From: Ganoderma boninense
Lineage: Eukaryota > Basidiomycota > Agaricomycetes > Polyporales > Polyporaceae
Length of the DNA stretch: 64,000 bases
NCBI GenBank assembly: GCA_002900995.3
Contig: CM035311.1
Location: 1,240,001-1,304,000, forward strand
Reading direction: 5' to 3'
This document shows positions 22,382-33,846 of this stretch, piece after piece. The notes under the pieces were generated by a model, which was given only the letters and a program-made list of their open reading frames with translations, had not been told where the DNA came from and did no database searches. Every line of letters starts with the position of its first letter. Within the stretch, counting starts at the first letter, position 1. The position numbers and the translations under genes were made by a program.

Positions 22382-23552
22382 ATGCTGCTGAGACTGCCCT
22401 CCCGCATTTATGCACCATGCTTCCGTCGTAGCCTCTCTCCTCTCTCCCGCTCGGCCCCCCATCTTTCTTCGTCGGCACTACGCTCGTCCAGACCATTAGG
22501 CCCTCTGCCTCTTCGCTCGTTCCACTCGTCTCTGCTCCGGAATGCGTCCCCGAAACTACAGCAACCACCGTCCGCGCCTCCACCGACTCCGAATGATAAG
22601 GAGAAGCCACCAGCACTGCGGGAGAACATCTACACCATCCCCAACCTGCTTACTGTCTCGCGCATGATCGCGTGCCCCGTCCTCGGCATGGCCATCGTCA
22701 ACGAGAACTTCTACCTCGCGACCGGCCTGCTCGTGTACGCAGGCCTGACCGACCTGGTACTGTCTCCTCTCTTTCCATGGCGTTCCTTTCTCCCGTCTGA
22801 GTTTCCTTCTTTGTTCCCAAGGTCGACGGGTACCTCGCGCGCAAGTACAACATGCAGTCTGTTCTCGGCACCATCCTCGATCCCGCCGCAGACAAGCTGC
22901 TCATGACGACGTTGACGGTGACGCTTGCCATGAAGGCCCTGATCCCGGGTACGTCTTTTCCCCATCGTTCTCTTGCTCCTGGGCTCGTCATGCAATACCC
23001 CCTCCTCCTCCCTTTCTAGTCCCAGTAGCAGCAATCATCCTCGGACGCGATGTGCTGCTCAGCCTCTCAGCGTTTTACATCCGTTACACGTCGCTTCCTG
23101 CCCCGGTGGGTCCCACCTCGCCGGTCTTCAATTCGTCACGTGACCCTGTTGTGCCTAGAAAACGTTCAAGAGGTATTGGGACTTCTCCATCCCTTCGGCG
23201 GAAGTACGGCCGACCCAGATTAGCAAGGTGCGTCAGCATGTAATCAAGTTACACCTCATGCTTGAGATCGATCACTTTTGTAGGTCAACACCGCTCTACA
23301 GCTGCTGCTGATGGGGACTGCGACGATAAGTCCGATCCTCCCGGTCGACATAAGCATGCCTCTTGGAGCGTTGCAGTACGATCCTATCGTCCCTCTCTGT
23401 CACAAGTCTCTGCTCACGCTGGCCACAGGTGGATCGTTGCAGGCACCACGATATGGAGCGGTGCGTCGTATCTCTTCGCCAAGGACGGCTTCCGCATCGT
23501 CTCGGCTGTCAGCAAGACCCGGCCTCCTCCCCCACCCTCGCCACCCTCTTAG
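22382..23552 (+). CDS. CRD1: cardiolipin synthase, mitochondrial
   Basis: Condenses CDP-diacylglycerol with phosphatidylglycerol to make cardiolipin in the mitochondrial inner membrane. Six exons: 22382-22756, 22822-22948, 23020-23105, 23159-23227, 23284-23375, 23429-23552 (290 aa, in phase throughout). The N-terminus is Arg/Ser-rich without acidic residues (MLLRLPSRIYAPCFRRSLS), a typical presequence. NIYTIPNLLTVSRMIACPVL follows, then the CDP-alcohol phosphatidyltransferase signature D-G-x2-A-R-x8-G-x3-D-x3-D, split by intron 1 and rebuilt as DGYLARKYN..GTILDPAADK. Later hydrophobic segments are VPVAAIILGRDVLLSLSAFY and LQLLLMGTATISPILP. WIVAGTTIWSGASYLFAKDG near the end is also typical. 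The eukaryotic Crd1/CLS1 type fits best, because of the presequence and the single CDP-alcohol motif. Confidence 0.93.
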
Positions 23553-23850
23553 ATCGGCAGCCCCAGCTGAACCACCTCCGTCACACTGCTTTCCGCCGCT
23601 CTCGCACACTGGACTATATCATATGATCGCATACACAAGGCTATGGCATGCCGCATGGTCGTAATGTAATCACAAGCTCTAAAACATACAGATACATACA
23701 CGGATTAAGTATTCGCGTGGTCAAGATTACGGTTGTCCGTCAAGCTAGTCGAAAGCGTCGGCATGGAAGGCAAAAAAGGAAGAACGAATAACAATACAAG
23801 ATACGGGATAACACGCAAGCAAAATGTCGAAATCAAGAGTCACGAAGCCA

Positions 23851-26800
23851 CTATGTCTTCACTGGATGGCTGCCGGAGCTCCTCCTGCCGTTCGAGGTCT
23901 GCGCTGTCGTGGACGTTGTGCCAGTTCCGTTCGCCAGTCGCCGTTTTCTGACATCTTGCAGGGCCGCTTCGATGGCGGGCTTGGAAGCCCGATGCTGCTT
24001 CCATTGTTCACTCGCCCGCCTGCGTGACCATCAGCAGCTTGTCCAGACGGGAGTTTCGACGCGAACGTACCTGGTGCGGTTAAGGAACAACACGATGTAG
24101 GCAACACTGCGCAGTGTTTTCGTTCTCCCCTTCTTCGGCGCAGGATTCGGCAAAAGTGCGGGGAAGCCTATCCGTGCAACCGCTGCAAGGATTTTCTCTT
24201 CGCTGAGGAGGGGCAGAGGGATCAGAATCATATGCTTGTCCACGCCTCAAGAAGCAGCTCACCTTCGCTCGAGACGCGCCATCAAGCCGAGCAAGTACTG
24301 TTTCTGGTACCCAAGGTCGCACCGGAACGCCGACTCGCGCGTGTACTTTGCCTTCAAGTACTTGATCTGCACCATCAGGCCCTTGCACTCGCGGTTATGC
24401 TGCTGCTTCAACGTCACCAGCTGTTGATCATCCCTACAACGTCCCAAAACCCGTCAGCCCGCTCCTGTCCTGCTTTCGAGAGAGACAATCGAGACTCACG
24501 CAGCACAGACATGGCCCCGCCACTGCTCCCGCGCCTCGCGCACCTTCTCCCGCTGCCCGTCCAGCTCCTCTCTGAGGACCCGGATCTGCGCCTGCGCCTG
24601 CTTCTGCGCACGCTCCGCTTTCGTGCGGTCCTCCTCCATCCGGTCCTTCTGGGCACGCAGCGCCTTCAAGTCGCGCCCGAAGACCTCGGCATCGCGGCGC
24701 ACGCGCCGGAGGTCCGCCTCGAGCGCAGCGACCGTGCGCGCGACGTCGCCCTTCTCCGCGGCCATGCGCGCTCGCTCCGCCGCGGCGCGCTCGAGCTCGG
24801 ACGCCTGGCCCGCGAGCGCGCGGCGGAGGTCGTCGATCTCGAGCGTGCGCAGGTCGAGCTCGTGTCGCCGGGTGTCGTGTGACGTCTGCGACGTGGCGAA
24901 CTCGCCCTTCAGCCGCGTTACTTCCTGTGATGCACGAGGAACGAGGAGCGGAAACAGTCAGTGAGAAGGGACAATGGGGACGAAGCTAAGGCGAGCGAAC
25001 CTCGGCGGCCTTGGCGTATCGACGCTGGAGCTCCTTGTGGTCCGCGGCGAGCATGGAGCGTTCCTGGCGGAGCTGGTCGATGTTCTCGAGGTTCTCTGCG
25101 ACCTTCGCTTCGAGCAGGCGGGCTTTCTGTTCGGCGTTGGCATTGCTGCGCAGTTCCCTCTCGAGGTCGTGGTTCTCCTGTTTGATCTGTTGGAGCTGCT
25201 GGCGAACGTCGGACATGTCCTGCAACGCGACGATATGAGCATCTAGCGGACAGGAACACAGGCGTTGAGTGACGTACGGATTCTGTACGACGCAGATCCA
25301 GGCGGACTGCCTCCTTCTCGCGTTGAGCTTTGGTCTGCTCCGAAGTGAGGGCGCGTAGGCGACTACGTTCTGCCTTCAGCTCGGCCTCGAGCTCCTCTGT
25401 GGTTCGCTTTGCCCTGGCAAGTTCCTATATGCGCATATCCGGTTAGCTCCAACCCGGATTTATGATGCAGGCACTTACGTCTTGGATACCAGCCCGTGCT
25501 CGCTCACCCGCACGCTCTGCACTTGCGTATTTGCGGATCTCGTCCTTGGCGTCGCGCATCTCCGCATTCAGTCGAGTAGCCGCGTCCTGAAGAACGGCGT
25601 TCTCGCCCAGGAGCTTCTTGCGCTCGACCTCCCAAGTATGTTTCATGTCATCGAGCTGGGCATTCACCTCTCGGAGTTCCGAGCGCAAAGCTTCGCTAGT
25701 CCTACTTGGAGGGGTAGGCGGTTCGGCAGGGCTCATAGACATTGTCGATGCTTCGAAGAAAGAGCTATAGGAACTCAAGAGTCAGTGATGGCCGTGTCAC
25801 TACACAGATAGACACTGACCTTTCGTCGGCATCCCCGGTGCTGTCAAGACCGCGCATGTCAATCTTGGTGCGACATTTCTGGCATCGGAGACGTTGAAGA
25901 CGGCGGATGCGTCGATCCTCCCGGCGCGACATCCTGGCAAGGTCGTCCTCGAGACCGACGACTTCTGTGCGCGCGTCCTCGAGTTGCTTCGTCAGATCGA
26001 CCACCCCCATACCTGCGTCCTCTAAGCGGTCCAACTTATCGTCGATGCTCGCGTTCGCACGGTCCAATTCCTGGTGAAGCCTCGCGAGCTCTACGACGAG
26101 AGGAGCGACAGATGGATCCTGCATGCTGTTCTGCAACCAAGAGAGCTGCAACGGCACGGATCAGAGATGCTCCGTTAGACAACATGCGAGAACTTACATC
26201 CTTAAGAGGACCGCCAGGTGTCTTCGGACTCTTCAGTGACATATTCAGGAGTTGTCTGTGTAGAGGCGACATGCCACTGCCGTTCGCCAGCCTGACAGGA
26301 GTCCCGAAGGCCACACTCTGGTTTCTGGCGGACTTTAATCGCTCGAGGAGGTCTTCCTTCTCCTTCTCCAATAGCTCAATACGAGCATCCTTCGCTCTGT
26401 CGATTGCCCGACGAGCAGGTGACTGAGTGATCATGGTCCTGAGCCGAGCGATCTCTTTGTTTGCGTCGTCCACTTCCGTTTCAAGGGCCTCGATCTCAGC
26501 TTGCATATCGCGAGCAACGGCACTCTGCGAAGGGCCGACCTGGAAAAGTGACCGCTCTTGCTGCTTCTCGGCGGCGCGCTCGAGGGAAGTAATGGTGGCC
26601 TTCAGCGTAGCGACCTCCTGCTCGTCTTCGAGCATCTTCTTCTCCGCCGCGTCCAGAGCGTCCTCCATCTGTCGTGCGAGCTCGGCCGCCTTCTCGGATT
26701 CGTTGAGCATACGGTCGTTCTCCTGCTGTTCCTCCTCAAGCTCCACTTCCAAGCGATCGATGGACTCCTGAGCTGCCATGAGCTGCTGGTGGAGCTCCTT

Positions 26801-29700
26801 CATGCGGGCATTGTCGGCTAGAGCATCCGTCTCGTTCTGTGCCATCGCATCCTCAGCTTGACGAAGTTGCGAACGGCTCTTCCGAACCTCTTCTTCAAGC
26901 TCTTCGCACGCGTGCACTGCATCGGTAAGCTCCTCCATCTTCGAGTCCAGCTCCTCTTGCAGCGCTGCCGTTCGCCTTCGTTCTGCATCCAGGTTACTCT
27001 CCGCGTCGTCCAGCTGCCTGTGCCCGCGCATAACCTCCTCCTCGAGTTCCCTGATCTGCATCTGTGCGCTCCGCAGCTCGCCCTGCGTCTCCGCGAACCG
27101 TTCGTTGGCGGCATTCAGCTCCGCGCCGAGGTCCCGTCCGCTCACCAGCGCAGCTTCCGCTTTCTTGATACGGTCCCCCAGCACGTCCTTCTCGACAACG
27201 ACAACCGCCAGCCTACGCTCCACATCCTTGACCGCCTCCACCTTCTGCTCCTCCGAGAGCTTCAGCGCCTCCTCTGCCTCATTTAGCCGTCGCTCAAGGT
27301 CGGACACGATGCCCTCGACGCCCTTCTGGACCTCCGTCATGCGATCGTGCCAGCGCTCCTTGTCGCGCGCCCGTTCGGCCCTTTCAGCTTGTAACGCGTC
27401 TTCAGCCTTCGCCTTGTCCGTCGAAGCCGTCTCCAGATCCTCCCTGAGCTCCTCGACAATTTCCTCTATCGCCGCCTTCTCCTCTAGCCACGCCTCAGCC
27501 GCATCCTCCGCTAGATCACCCAACCCCAACGCAGGGCCCGCGCTGACCCTCCGTCCCCCACTCGCCCTCCTGCCCTGCCCGACTCCCAGGCCCTGGATCG
27601 GCGTCGCGCCGATGCCAGCTGGGGGCCCGTTCCCGAGCGCAGAGACCGGGCTTGCGCCTCCAGCTCCAGCCTTCTCCTCGAGCGTGCGGAGGCGCGCGAC
27701 GAGCATCTCGTTCTCCTCCTGCAAACGGCGGTTCAGCCCATGCAGATAATTGTTGAGCTTGCCCGCGTTGAAGCGACCCACCCCGATGCCCCGCTCCCCG
27801 AGGCCGATGACGGGGTCGAAGGACGCGTTCGCGCGCGCGTGCACCGCCAGGTCCTGCGACGACGCCGTCGACACGAACGACGCGTGCTCGTTCTCCGAGT
27901 CCGTGGTCGCTGCGTACCCGTTAGTGTTGGCTGCGAGTGTCCCGGCGCCGATCCCTGGCGACGAGAGACGGCGGCGAGCGGCGACGGCGTTGATCGCAGG
28001 GCGGGGAGTTATGCCAGCAAACACGTTGCGCAGGTTCACGCCCGCGCCCAGCCCGACCGCGGGCGACATCTGTACTTGGGCTTGAGACTCGGACGGGAGC
28101 TCGGTCTGAGATTCGTCGCTGGATTCTTGTCGGTTGTACGGCGTTGGAGGGTGGCGCAGACGCGGTCTCGCCGTCGAGTTAATGACGGAGAGGAGGAAGG
28201 ACCGTTTGTGTGCTGTCGCGGGCGTGGCTGGGTCCCCGCTGTACTCTACCTCTTCTTCTGGCGATTCCTGTTCTTGGAATCGGATTGGGCGCGGGGTCTC
28301 GTCGGCGTCGAACCGGACTGTTGGGGCGTGTGGTGTTTCATCGACGTCGTCCTCAAATCGGACTGTGTGCTGCGATGGAGTCGTGGTGGGGAGCGCGGGG
28401 GTTGTCGAGTTCGCGGGCACACCGAATCGTGCGCGAGGGCGGGGTTGGAAAGCCGGAGTAGGGGTGAACAGCGCAGATTGGGGCGACGAGAACGCGACGG
28501 AGAGAGGCGTCGGTGACCTTGCGCGGCGCGAACCTGTCCCAGGGCTCAGGTGATCTCCAGACATGGCCTCTTCTGACGAGAACGTTGGCTCCCGTGAGCG
28601 GGAATGCGAGTTGTTCGCACGGCTTGCTAGGCTCTCCTCAAGCTCCCGCTGCCGTTCGGCTGCGACTTCAGGGAGGAGTTCTGTATCGTTCTCATCGGGT
28701 TGATCGAAGTCAGGCCGATTGTCATGGATCGAGCTAGGGAACTCCGAGCTCAGGTTCATTTGGGTAAGGTCACGTTCCTCTGGTTGAGGACGGATCGCGG
28801 GTGACGCAGTGGCTGAACGTGGTAGGGGTACTGTTAGAGCCGCGAGTGGAGGGTCAGACTCCTGTCGTTGGTAACGGAAGGAGCGCGTGCTATGGGGCGT
28901 TGAGTTTGACATGGAGGATGAAGGGGAAGATACGGTTCGCGTCAGGGATGGTGTGCGGGCTCGATTCCGAGAGAGCGGCCGACGGAAGGAGATGTTTCGC
29001 AGTTTGTCAAAAGGGGATGCCTAAAGGACCGTCAGCTGTCGCATGAGGCTGAAGAACAGCATATACGCACCTTCGGCTCGGAGCGCAGGCTCATAGAGTA
29101 GTCGTAGTCAGATTTCTTGCGAGGCGTTTCTCCGATGTCGCGGTCCTGAAGTCCAGGAGAGTTCGATCGGCTGATAGACTGCAGAGCATCCGACAAGTCA
29201 AGATCCGCATCCATAATATCTTCAATGGGCGGAGGGAGGTAGTCTTCTGGCACAGAGCTGTGTGTGTCTTGGTCGCTGCTCCGGATATCCAACTCTGCAC
29301 TATCATCTCTCCGAACCGGCAAGCTCGGGATAGAGCTCACATCGAAGCTGTCCTCCGCGTGTCCCACAGACAGTCGTGCCGTTGCGGATAGCCCACGGGA
29401 TACGGATAGCGACGACTTCGATGACCGGGACGCAAGGGAGTGAGCGAAACGTGCTGTGCTAGAGGTGCTGGAGGGCGCGCGGACCGTGGACGCAATATGG
29501 GAGAGGACCTGAGGCGTGGAGTGGATGGGGGAGGCGATTTCCATATCGTCTTGGCTACTCTCGTGGTCGCTCTCAGCGGCGGACGAAGGTGCCGCCGAAT
29601 CTTCGAAGGCGGGAAGGGAGGGAAGGGAGGGCATGTCTTGTTCTTGGTCCACCTGAATGCGTCGCCATACTCGCGATGGCGTTTCTAGATATGCTGCCAT
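23851..29700 (-). CDS. Mto1/Pcp1/ApsB-like microtubule-organising-centre coiled-coil protein, 1775 aa
   Basis: Ten exons sum to 5328 nt: 29700-29071, 29020-26198, 26145-25820, 25764-25479, 25424-25278, 25219-25001, 24924-24500, 24433-24263, 24202-24071, 24019-23851. The N-terminus has LETPSRVWRRIQ and an acidic/Ser-rich region with MPSLPSLPAFED. After a disordered part rich in Pro/Ser/Thr, FNAGKLNNYLHGLNRRLQEE starts coiled coil that fills most of the rest (heptad-like Glu/Leu/Lys/Arg runs). Near the C-terminus, ECKGLMVQIKYLKAKYTRES and LGYQKQYLLGLMARLE match the Mto2-binding-type region of fission yeast Mto1, followed by a helical Arg/Lys-rich tail with WKQHRASKPAIEAAL. Expected at spindle pole bodies or septal/cortical MTOCs, recruiting gamma-tubulin complexes. 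The family call rests on the C-terminal motif and architecture; I do not see an unambiguous centrosomin motif 1. Confidence 0.8.
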
Positions 29701-30477
29701 CGCACCTACTCAGCAATTCCGATATCTGGGACAGAGAAATATGTGAGCAAGTGTGCATTGCAATCCTCCACATAATTCTAGGGTCCGTTGCCACTCTCCA
29801 GACAGAGAATAGCATAGAGCTTACAATGCATCTTCGCGGGCAGCTCGAAGGCCAATGGACTACTGAATACGCTCCAGAATTGCAAGGACCAGTATGCAAG
29901 GCAGTTTTTGAAGGATTATCGCTTGCAACGCGCAACTCAGCCGCCGGACATTACATTCAGGGTAACCTCCAGTTACACCATTCTGACCGCAACTCTCTCA
30001 TTACACCACACGTATAATCGCACTCACCGAGTCTATTCCAAATATCGACTACCCTCTCGCGGCAGGTATCCACCTCTCCAGCAGTCCCACAGTTATGGGA
30101 GAAAATGGTGTGCTTCGAGGTCCTGGCAGATAGCTCTGTACGAGTAAGTTCAGAGTTCGAGAGAACACAAGAACAGGTATTCCAGGTGAAAAGCAAGTAG
30201 CAGAGGAGGCCTAAGGTGAGGGTAGCCAGCAGAGAGGGTGGAGTGTGGAAGCGAGGCCCGTGGTGTCGGGTCGAGGAAGCGGCGCGAAACGAAATGGGCG
30301 CTAACTCATTGGTTTCAACCACACGTGATCGTCGCGTCCCATTTAGACGCCAACATCGTAAACGATCACGTGGTGGATGTCACAAACGCGTCGCGACCCG
30401 CGAGCATCGCGCCCGTTGTCCTCCTCCCACCTCCTTAGGCTCCTACCTCTCTTGGCTGGGCCTGCTCTCCGCCAGCG
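29701..30477. promoter_or_regulatory. 777-bp divergent promoter region, MTOC gene / RING gene
   Basis: The minus-strand coiled-coil gene starts at 29700 and the plus-strand RING gene at 30478. No other gene is supported between them. The core elements cannot be pinned down by eye. Confidence 0.45.
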
Positions 30478-31999
30478 ATGCCTCCTACGTTTCTCTGCAG
30501 CATATGCCAGGATCATTATGCGTTGCAGGATATGCAATCGACCCCCTGTGGTGAGTCTCCACCCCATGACGAATTCGCTTCGGCTCTTAGTGCGCTCCCT
30601 CAAAGGTCACGTCCACTGCGTCGACTGCATGATCCGCTACATGGCCGTTACTACTGCAAGTCGCGGCCAGTATCCATGTCCACAGTGTCGCGCAAAGTTC
30701 AAGCCTACTCAGCTACACTCCATCTTCCTGGACCTTGCAGACTCGACCTCGCAGCCTCAACATCCCGTCGCCTCAGGAAGTAGCCAACCTGTCTGCCATT
30801 CTGAGGGGCTTCATCTCCAGCTCGCTAAAACGATTCGGCACATCAACGAGGTCGAAGAAGACCAGCGGTTTCCGACGGTGCAGCGTGCCGCGAAAGAGAT
30901 GGAGGACGTCTGCGAGCTGATGGACAAGAGACGTGACTGTATGCTGGTAAGGAACTCTCTCTACGCAAGCTACAATATTTGGCTCGGCTCGCTCACACGG
31001 TTGACTGCTCACCTAGGACCTCCTCACTGCTGTCGCTGCACAATGGCGTGGGATGCTCCCCGTTTTCACATCGCTCTCCGAAAAGCGCGCCGAGCTTTCC
31101 AAACTCAAGACTGAGCTAGGAAAGGCGAAGAAGAAGATTGCCTCTGCCGAGGAGATGGTAAGACAAGCTATAGAGTCCTCGGAGCGCACGATGCCCACAC
31201 TCCGCAAAACCCAAGAGGAACGCGACCAGGCCAAGCGTGAGCGGGACGCACTAAGCGATGAGCTCGCACGCAAGGTAGGCGAGCATGTCGCCGAGATGCA
31301 ACGACAGAGGGAGGAGGTTGAAAGGACTCGCGACCAATTGCGTGCGCTCAAGGCCCAGGTACGAACGTTGGTGTTGTGTGTTCATGGAATATTATTCTAA
31401 CGAACCTGCATGTTGTAGGAGAAAAAGCAGAAGCAGGAAATTAAGAAGCTCCGCGAGAAGAACCGCGAAACTAGTCGTCTACTGATATCCGCCGCTGAAA
31501 GTCAAATGCCTGCCATGAGCGACACTCAAGATGACCTCGACATTCTCCCACCATCGGAAACGAACAGCACCGTAAGCTGTTTTGCAGCCACACATTATCC
31601 TTTGTCACTAATAATTACCAGGAACTCGAGTTGATACCTCCAGACGAAGACGCCTACCATGATCCTGTGTTCAACCCGAACACATCCCGCAAGCGCAGGA
31701 GGCCCGAAGCGGACGACGGGATCCCTAACTTTGCTTCTGAAACGATCCTCCACAGCCCCCCACGATCTCCACGTCAAGCTCAACGTCGGGAGCCCCTGGC
31801 AGTGAGGGCCCCGACCTTCGGCTCCGACTGGAACCTGGCAAACAGGCACCTCGCACGCAATCCAAACCCGCGAAAAGTGTCGGAATCCACATCACAATCC
31901 CTCGCAAACTCTACTGCAGGGTTCCCAATCAAACTTGACGAGAAAGGCCGCCCAAAAGGCGCCGTGCAGAACGGGTCGAGGAAGAAGCTGAAGTTCTAA
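30478..31999 (+). CDS. RING-finger coiled-coil protein, putative E3 ubiquitin ligase, 428 aa
   Basis: Five exons: 30478-30550, 30606-30946, 31017-31358, 31419-31571, 31622-31999 (1287 nt, in phase). The N-terminal C3HC4 RING starts at residue 7 (CSICQDHY) and, across intron 1, continues CGHVHCVDC ... CPQC. Intron 1 falls inside the finger, between C3 and the Gly-His pair. A central helical region follows (ELSKLKTELGKAKKKIASAE and an Arg/Glu/Lys coiled coil through exon 4). The tail has a basic SRKRRRPE, possibly a nuclear localisation signal, and ends GSRKKLKF. The RING-plus-coiled-coil plan recalls TRAIP-like and TRIM-like ligases, but I do not see a specific family signature. Ubiquitin ligase activity is inferred from the RING only. 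Confidence 0.88.
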
Positions 32000-32589
32000 A
32001 GCCATTTCTCGAGCCTGATAATCTTCTTCATCTCCACCTCTGTTCCTCGAAGTTGCTGTGTTGTTGCTCTCACTCGCTCTGTAGTACTCCTGATTTATTG
32101 GCTCTCAGCCTGGCTTTCTTGGTATTCATCCGCTGCATTCCTTATGCATATAAGTAAGGCAACGCCGAGGCACCTACTTACAGCTGAGTGTATGTATCAG
32201 ATGCAGGGCTCTTAGCTTTTATTAGGCTTTGCAGCTCTGGGAACCACTTCCCCGCCACATCGAGTCTCGAGCGCCGGCCCATATGCCGGTGTGGCGATGA
32301 CATTCCGCCACATCCTTCCTCTCCATCCACACAATTCGTGCTCGCTGTGATCAAGCCTTGCTCAGTACCTCCCGTCGCTCTCTTGAACACCTCATTTCCT
32401 TCCATACTTGCGCTATGGACGGTACCGTCACGTACTGGGTGTGCATTGTAGCTGGGCTCCTTGCAGATATGATAGCCAGTTGTATCATGCCCAAAAGACG
32501 AAACCCCAGTGATTTCGTGGTGCGTGTCTTCCATAGACTCAATGTTCCGTTCACTCACCATTGCATGGAAGGCCTCCGAAGTGGATCAC
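32000..32589. other. intergenic, no gene seen
   Basis: About 590 bases between the RING gene 3' end and the APH-like gene. An open frame with GTG at 32509 runs into the next gene but adds no conserved residues. A small upstream exon cannot be excluded. Confidence 0.45.
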
Positions 32590-33444
32590 ATGAGTGACGA
32601 CGAAATATATGAGCATTTGACGTTAAACAGTGCTCGGACACTGAGCGATGAAGCCGGCGTGCAGCTACACGACAACAATATTGCGCCCGTTATCGATAAC
32701 ACTGTCATGAAATCCTTGCCCTTCGAACACGAGCTCATCAACTCGGAGGCACTCATTTATGACATTGTTTTCCACCATACCACCATCCCTGTCCCTCGCG
32801 TCCGCCGACTTCTTCTCAACGACCCCTGTCCCGGCTTCGTAATGGATCGCATCCGCGGTAGACAACTCGCGCAGGTCTGGCCTTCCTTGTCCCTTCTGGG
32901 GAAGATACGCATCGCGTTCATCCTCCGCCACTATATCAAACAGCTTCGAGCTATCAAGCACCCACGAACTTCGATCCCTGGCCCCGTTGCTGCCGGCACC
33001 GAGGCTCTACATTGTCAATACCACGTGTTTGGCGAGATTGGGCCCCCCCGTGGACCCTTCGCGTCTTACTCCGAATTTTCCACGTTTTGGACTGCCAAAC
33101 ACGAGACGGCTTGCCGGGTTGCGCGCCGTCGCGGAGATGCCGAGTCCTCGATGCCCCCGAACCCATTCGATGCCTCTTGGCCGTTGGTCCTCACCCACTG
33201 CGACCTCAACATGAGGAACATCCTCGTGGGTGACGATGGGAGGCTCTGGCTCATTGACTGGACGTGGTCCGGATTTTATCCCGAGTGGTTTGAATACACG
33301 GCAGCGAGGTTGCGATCGGAGTGGGCCGGTCCTTCAAGTCGAGATTCAGGATGGATGTTTCTGCTGTCTTTCGTCTGTGGTCCATATATACGTCAGTGGA
33401 AGTGGTACTGGTTTATGGCGTATACCCTTGACTACAGCAGCTAG
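32590..33444 (+). CDS. aminoglycoside-phosphotransferase-like (APH family) kinase-fold protein
   Basis: A single exon of 284 codons. The ATP-lobe part includes VIDNTVMKSLPFEHELINSE, whose Lys may be the ATP-binding one, and TTIPVPRVRRLLL, typical of fungal APH-like proteins. The catalytic loop LTHCDLNMRNILV carries the HxDLxxxN signature (here H-C-D-L-N-M-R-N), and LIDWTWSGFYP is the metal-binding D of the second motif. Fungal members are numerous and mostly of unknown substrate; resistance to an antibiotic is not implied. The ATG at 32590 (MSDDEIYEH) is chosen because the longer frame begins with GTG. Confidence 0.8.
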   Translation: MSDDEIYEHLTLNSARTLSDEAGVQLHDNNIAPVIDNTVMKSLPFEHELINSEALIYDIVFHHTTIPVPRVRRLLLNDPCPGFVMDRIRGRQLAQVWPSLSLLGKIRIAFILRHYIKQLRAIKHPRTSIPGPVAAGTEALHCQYHVFGEIGPPRGPFASYSEFSTFWTAKHETACRVARRRGDAESSMPPNPFDASWPLVLTHCDLNMRNILVGDDGRLWLIDWTWSGFYPEWFEYTAARLRSEWAGPSSRDSGWMFLLSFVCGPYIRQWKWYWFMAYTLDYSS

Positions 33445-33846
33445 AGCCTAGGCAGCGCTGGATTCTATATGGCCGAGTTCCTTCGTAGAATATTGGACAT
33501 AGTCAAGTGTCAATGTCACGGTACTGTGAAATAACCCTCTTATGCGCTTCGTATGCGTGGCTGCTGAGGCGGGCTGTACGACGACTTGGTGTATGCAACC
33601 ATCGTGGGAACATGGTGCCGTACCCCGCGGAGGGCGCGTTCCAGACGGCGGACTTGATGATGACACCGCCCTAAGCGTCGACAACACTCACGAGTAAGTA
33701 CCCGACAACGACCAACTGGGACTCGTTTCGCTCCTTTGGCACCGGCCTCCTCTGCGACTGCCGCCTGCCCCGCGACCGACCCGCCCATTCATTCACACGC
33801 CGTGGTGCAGTCCGTCACCCCAACAGTGAACACGAAATCTGAGTAG
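33445..33846. other. intergenic, no gene seen
   Basis: About 400 bases. It is the 3' region of the APH-like gene and the promoter of the She3-like gene. No conserved frame. Confidence 0.45.
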
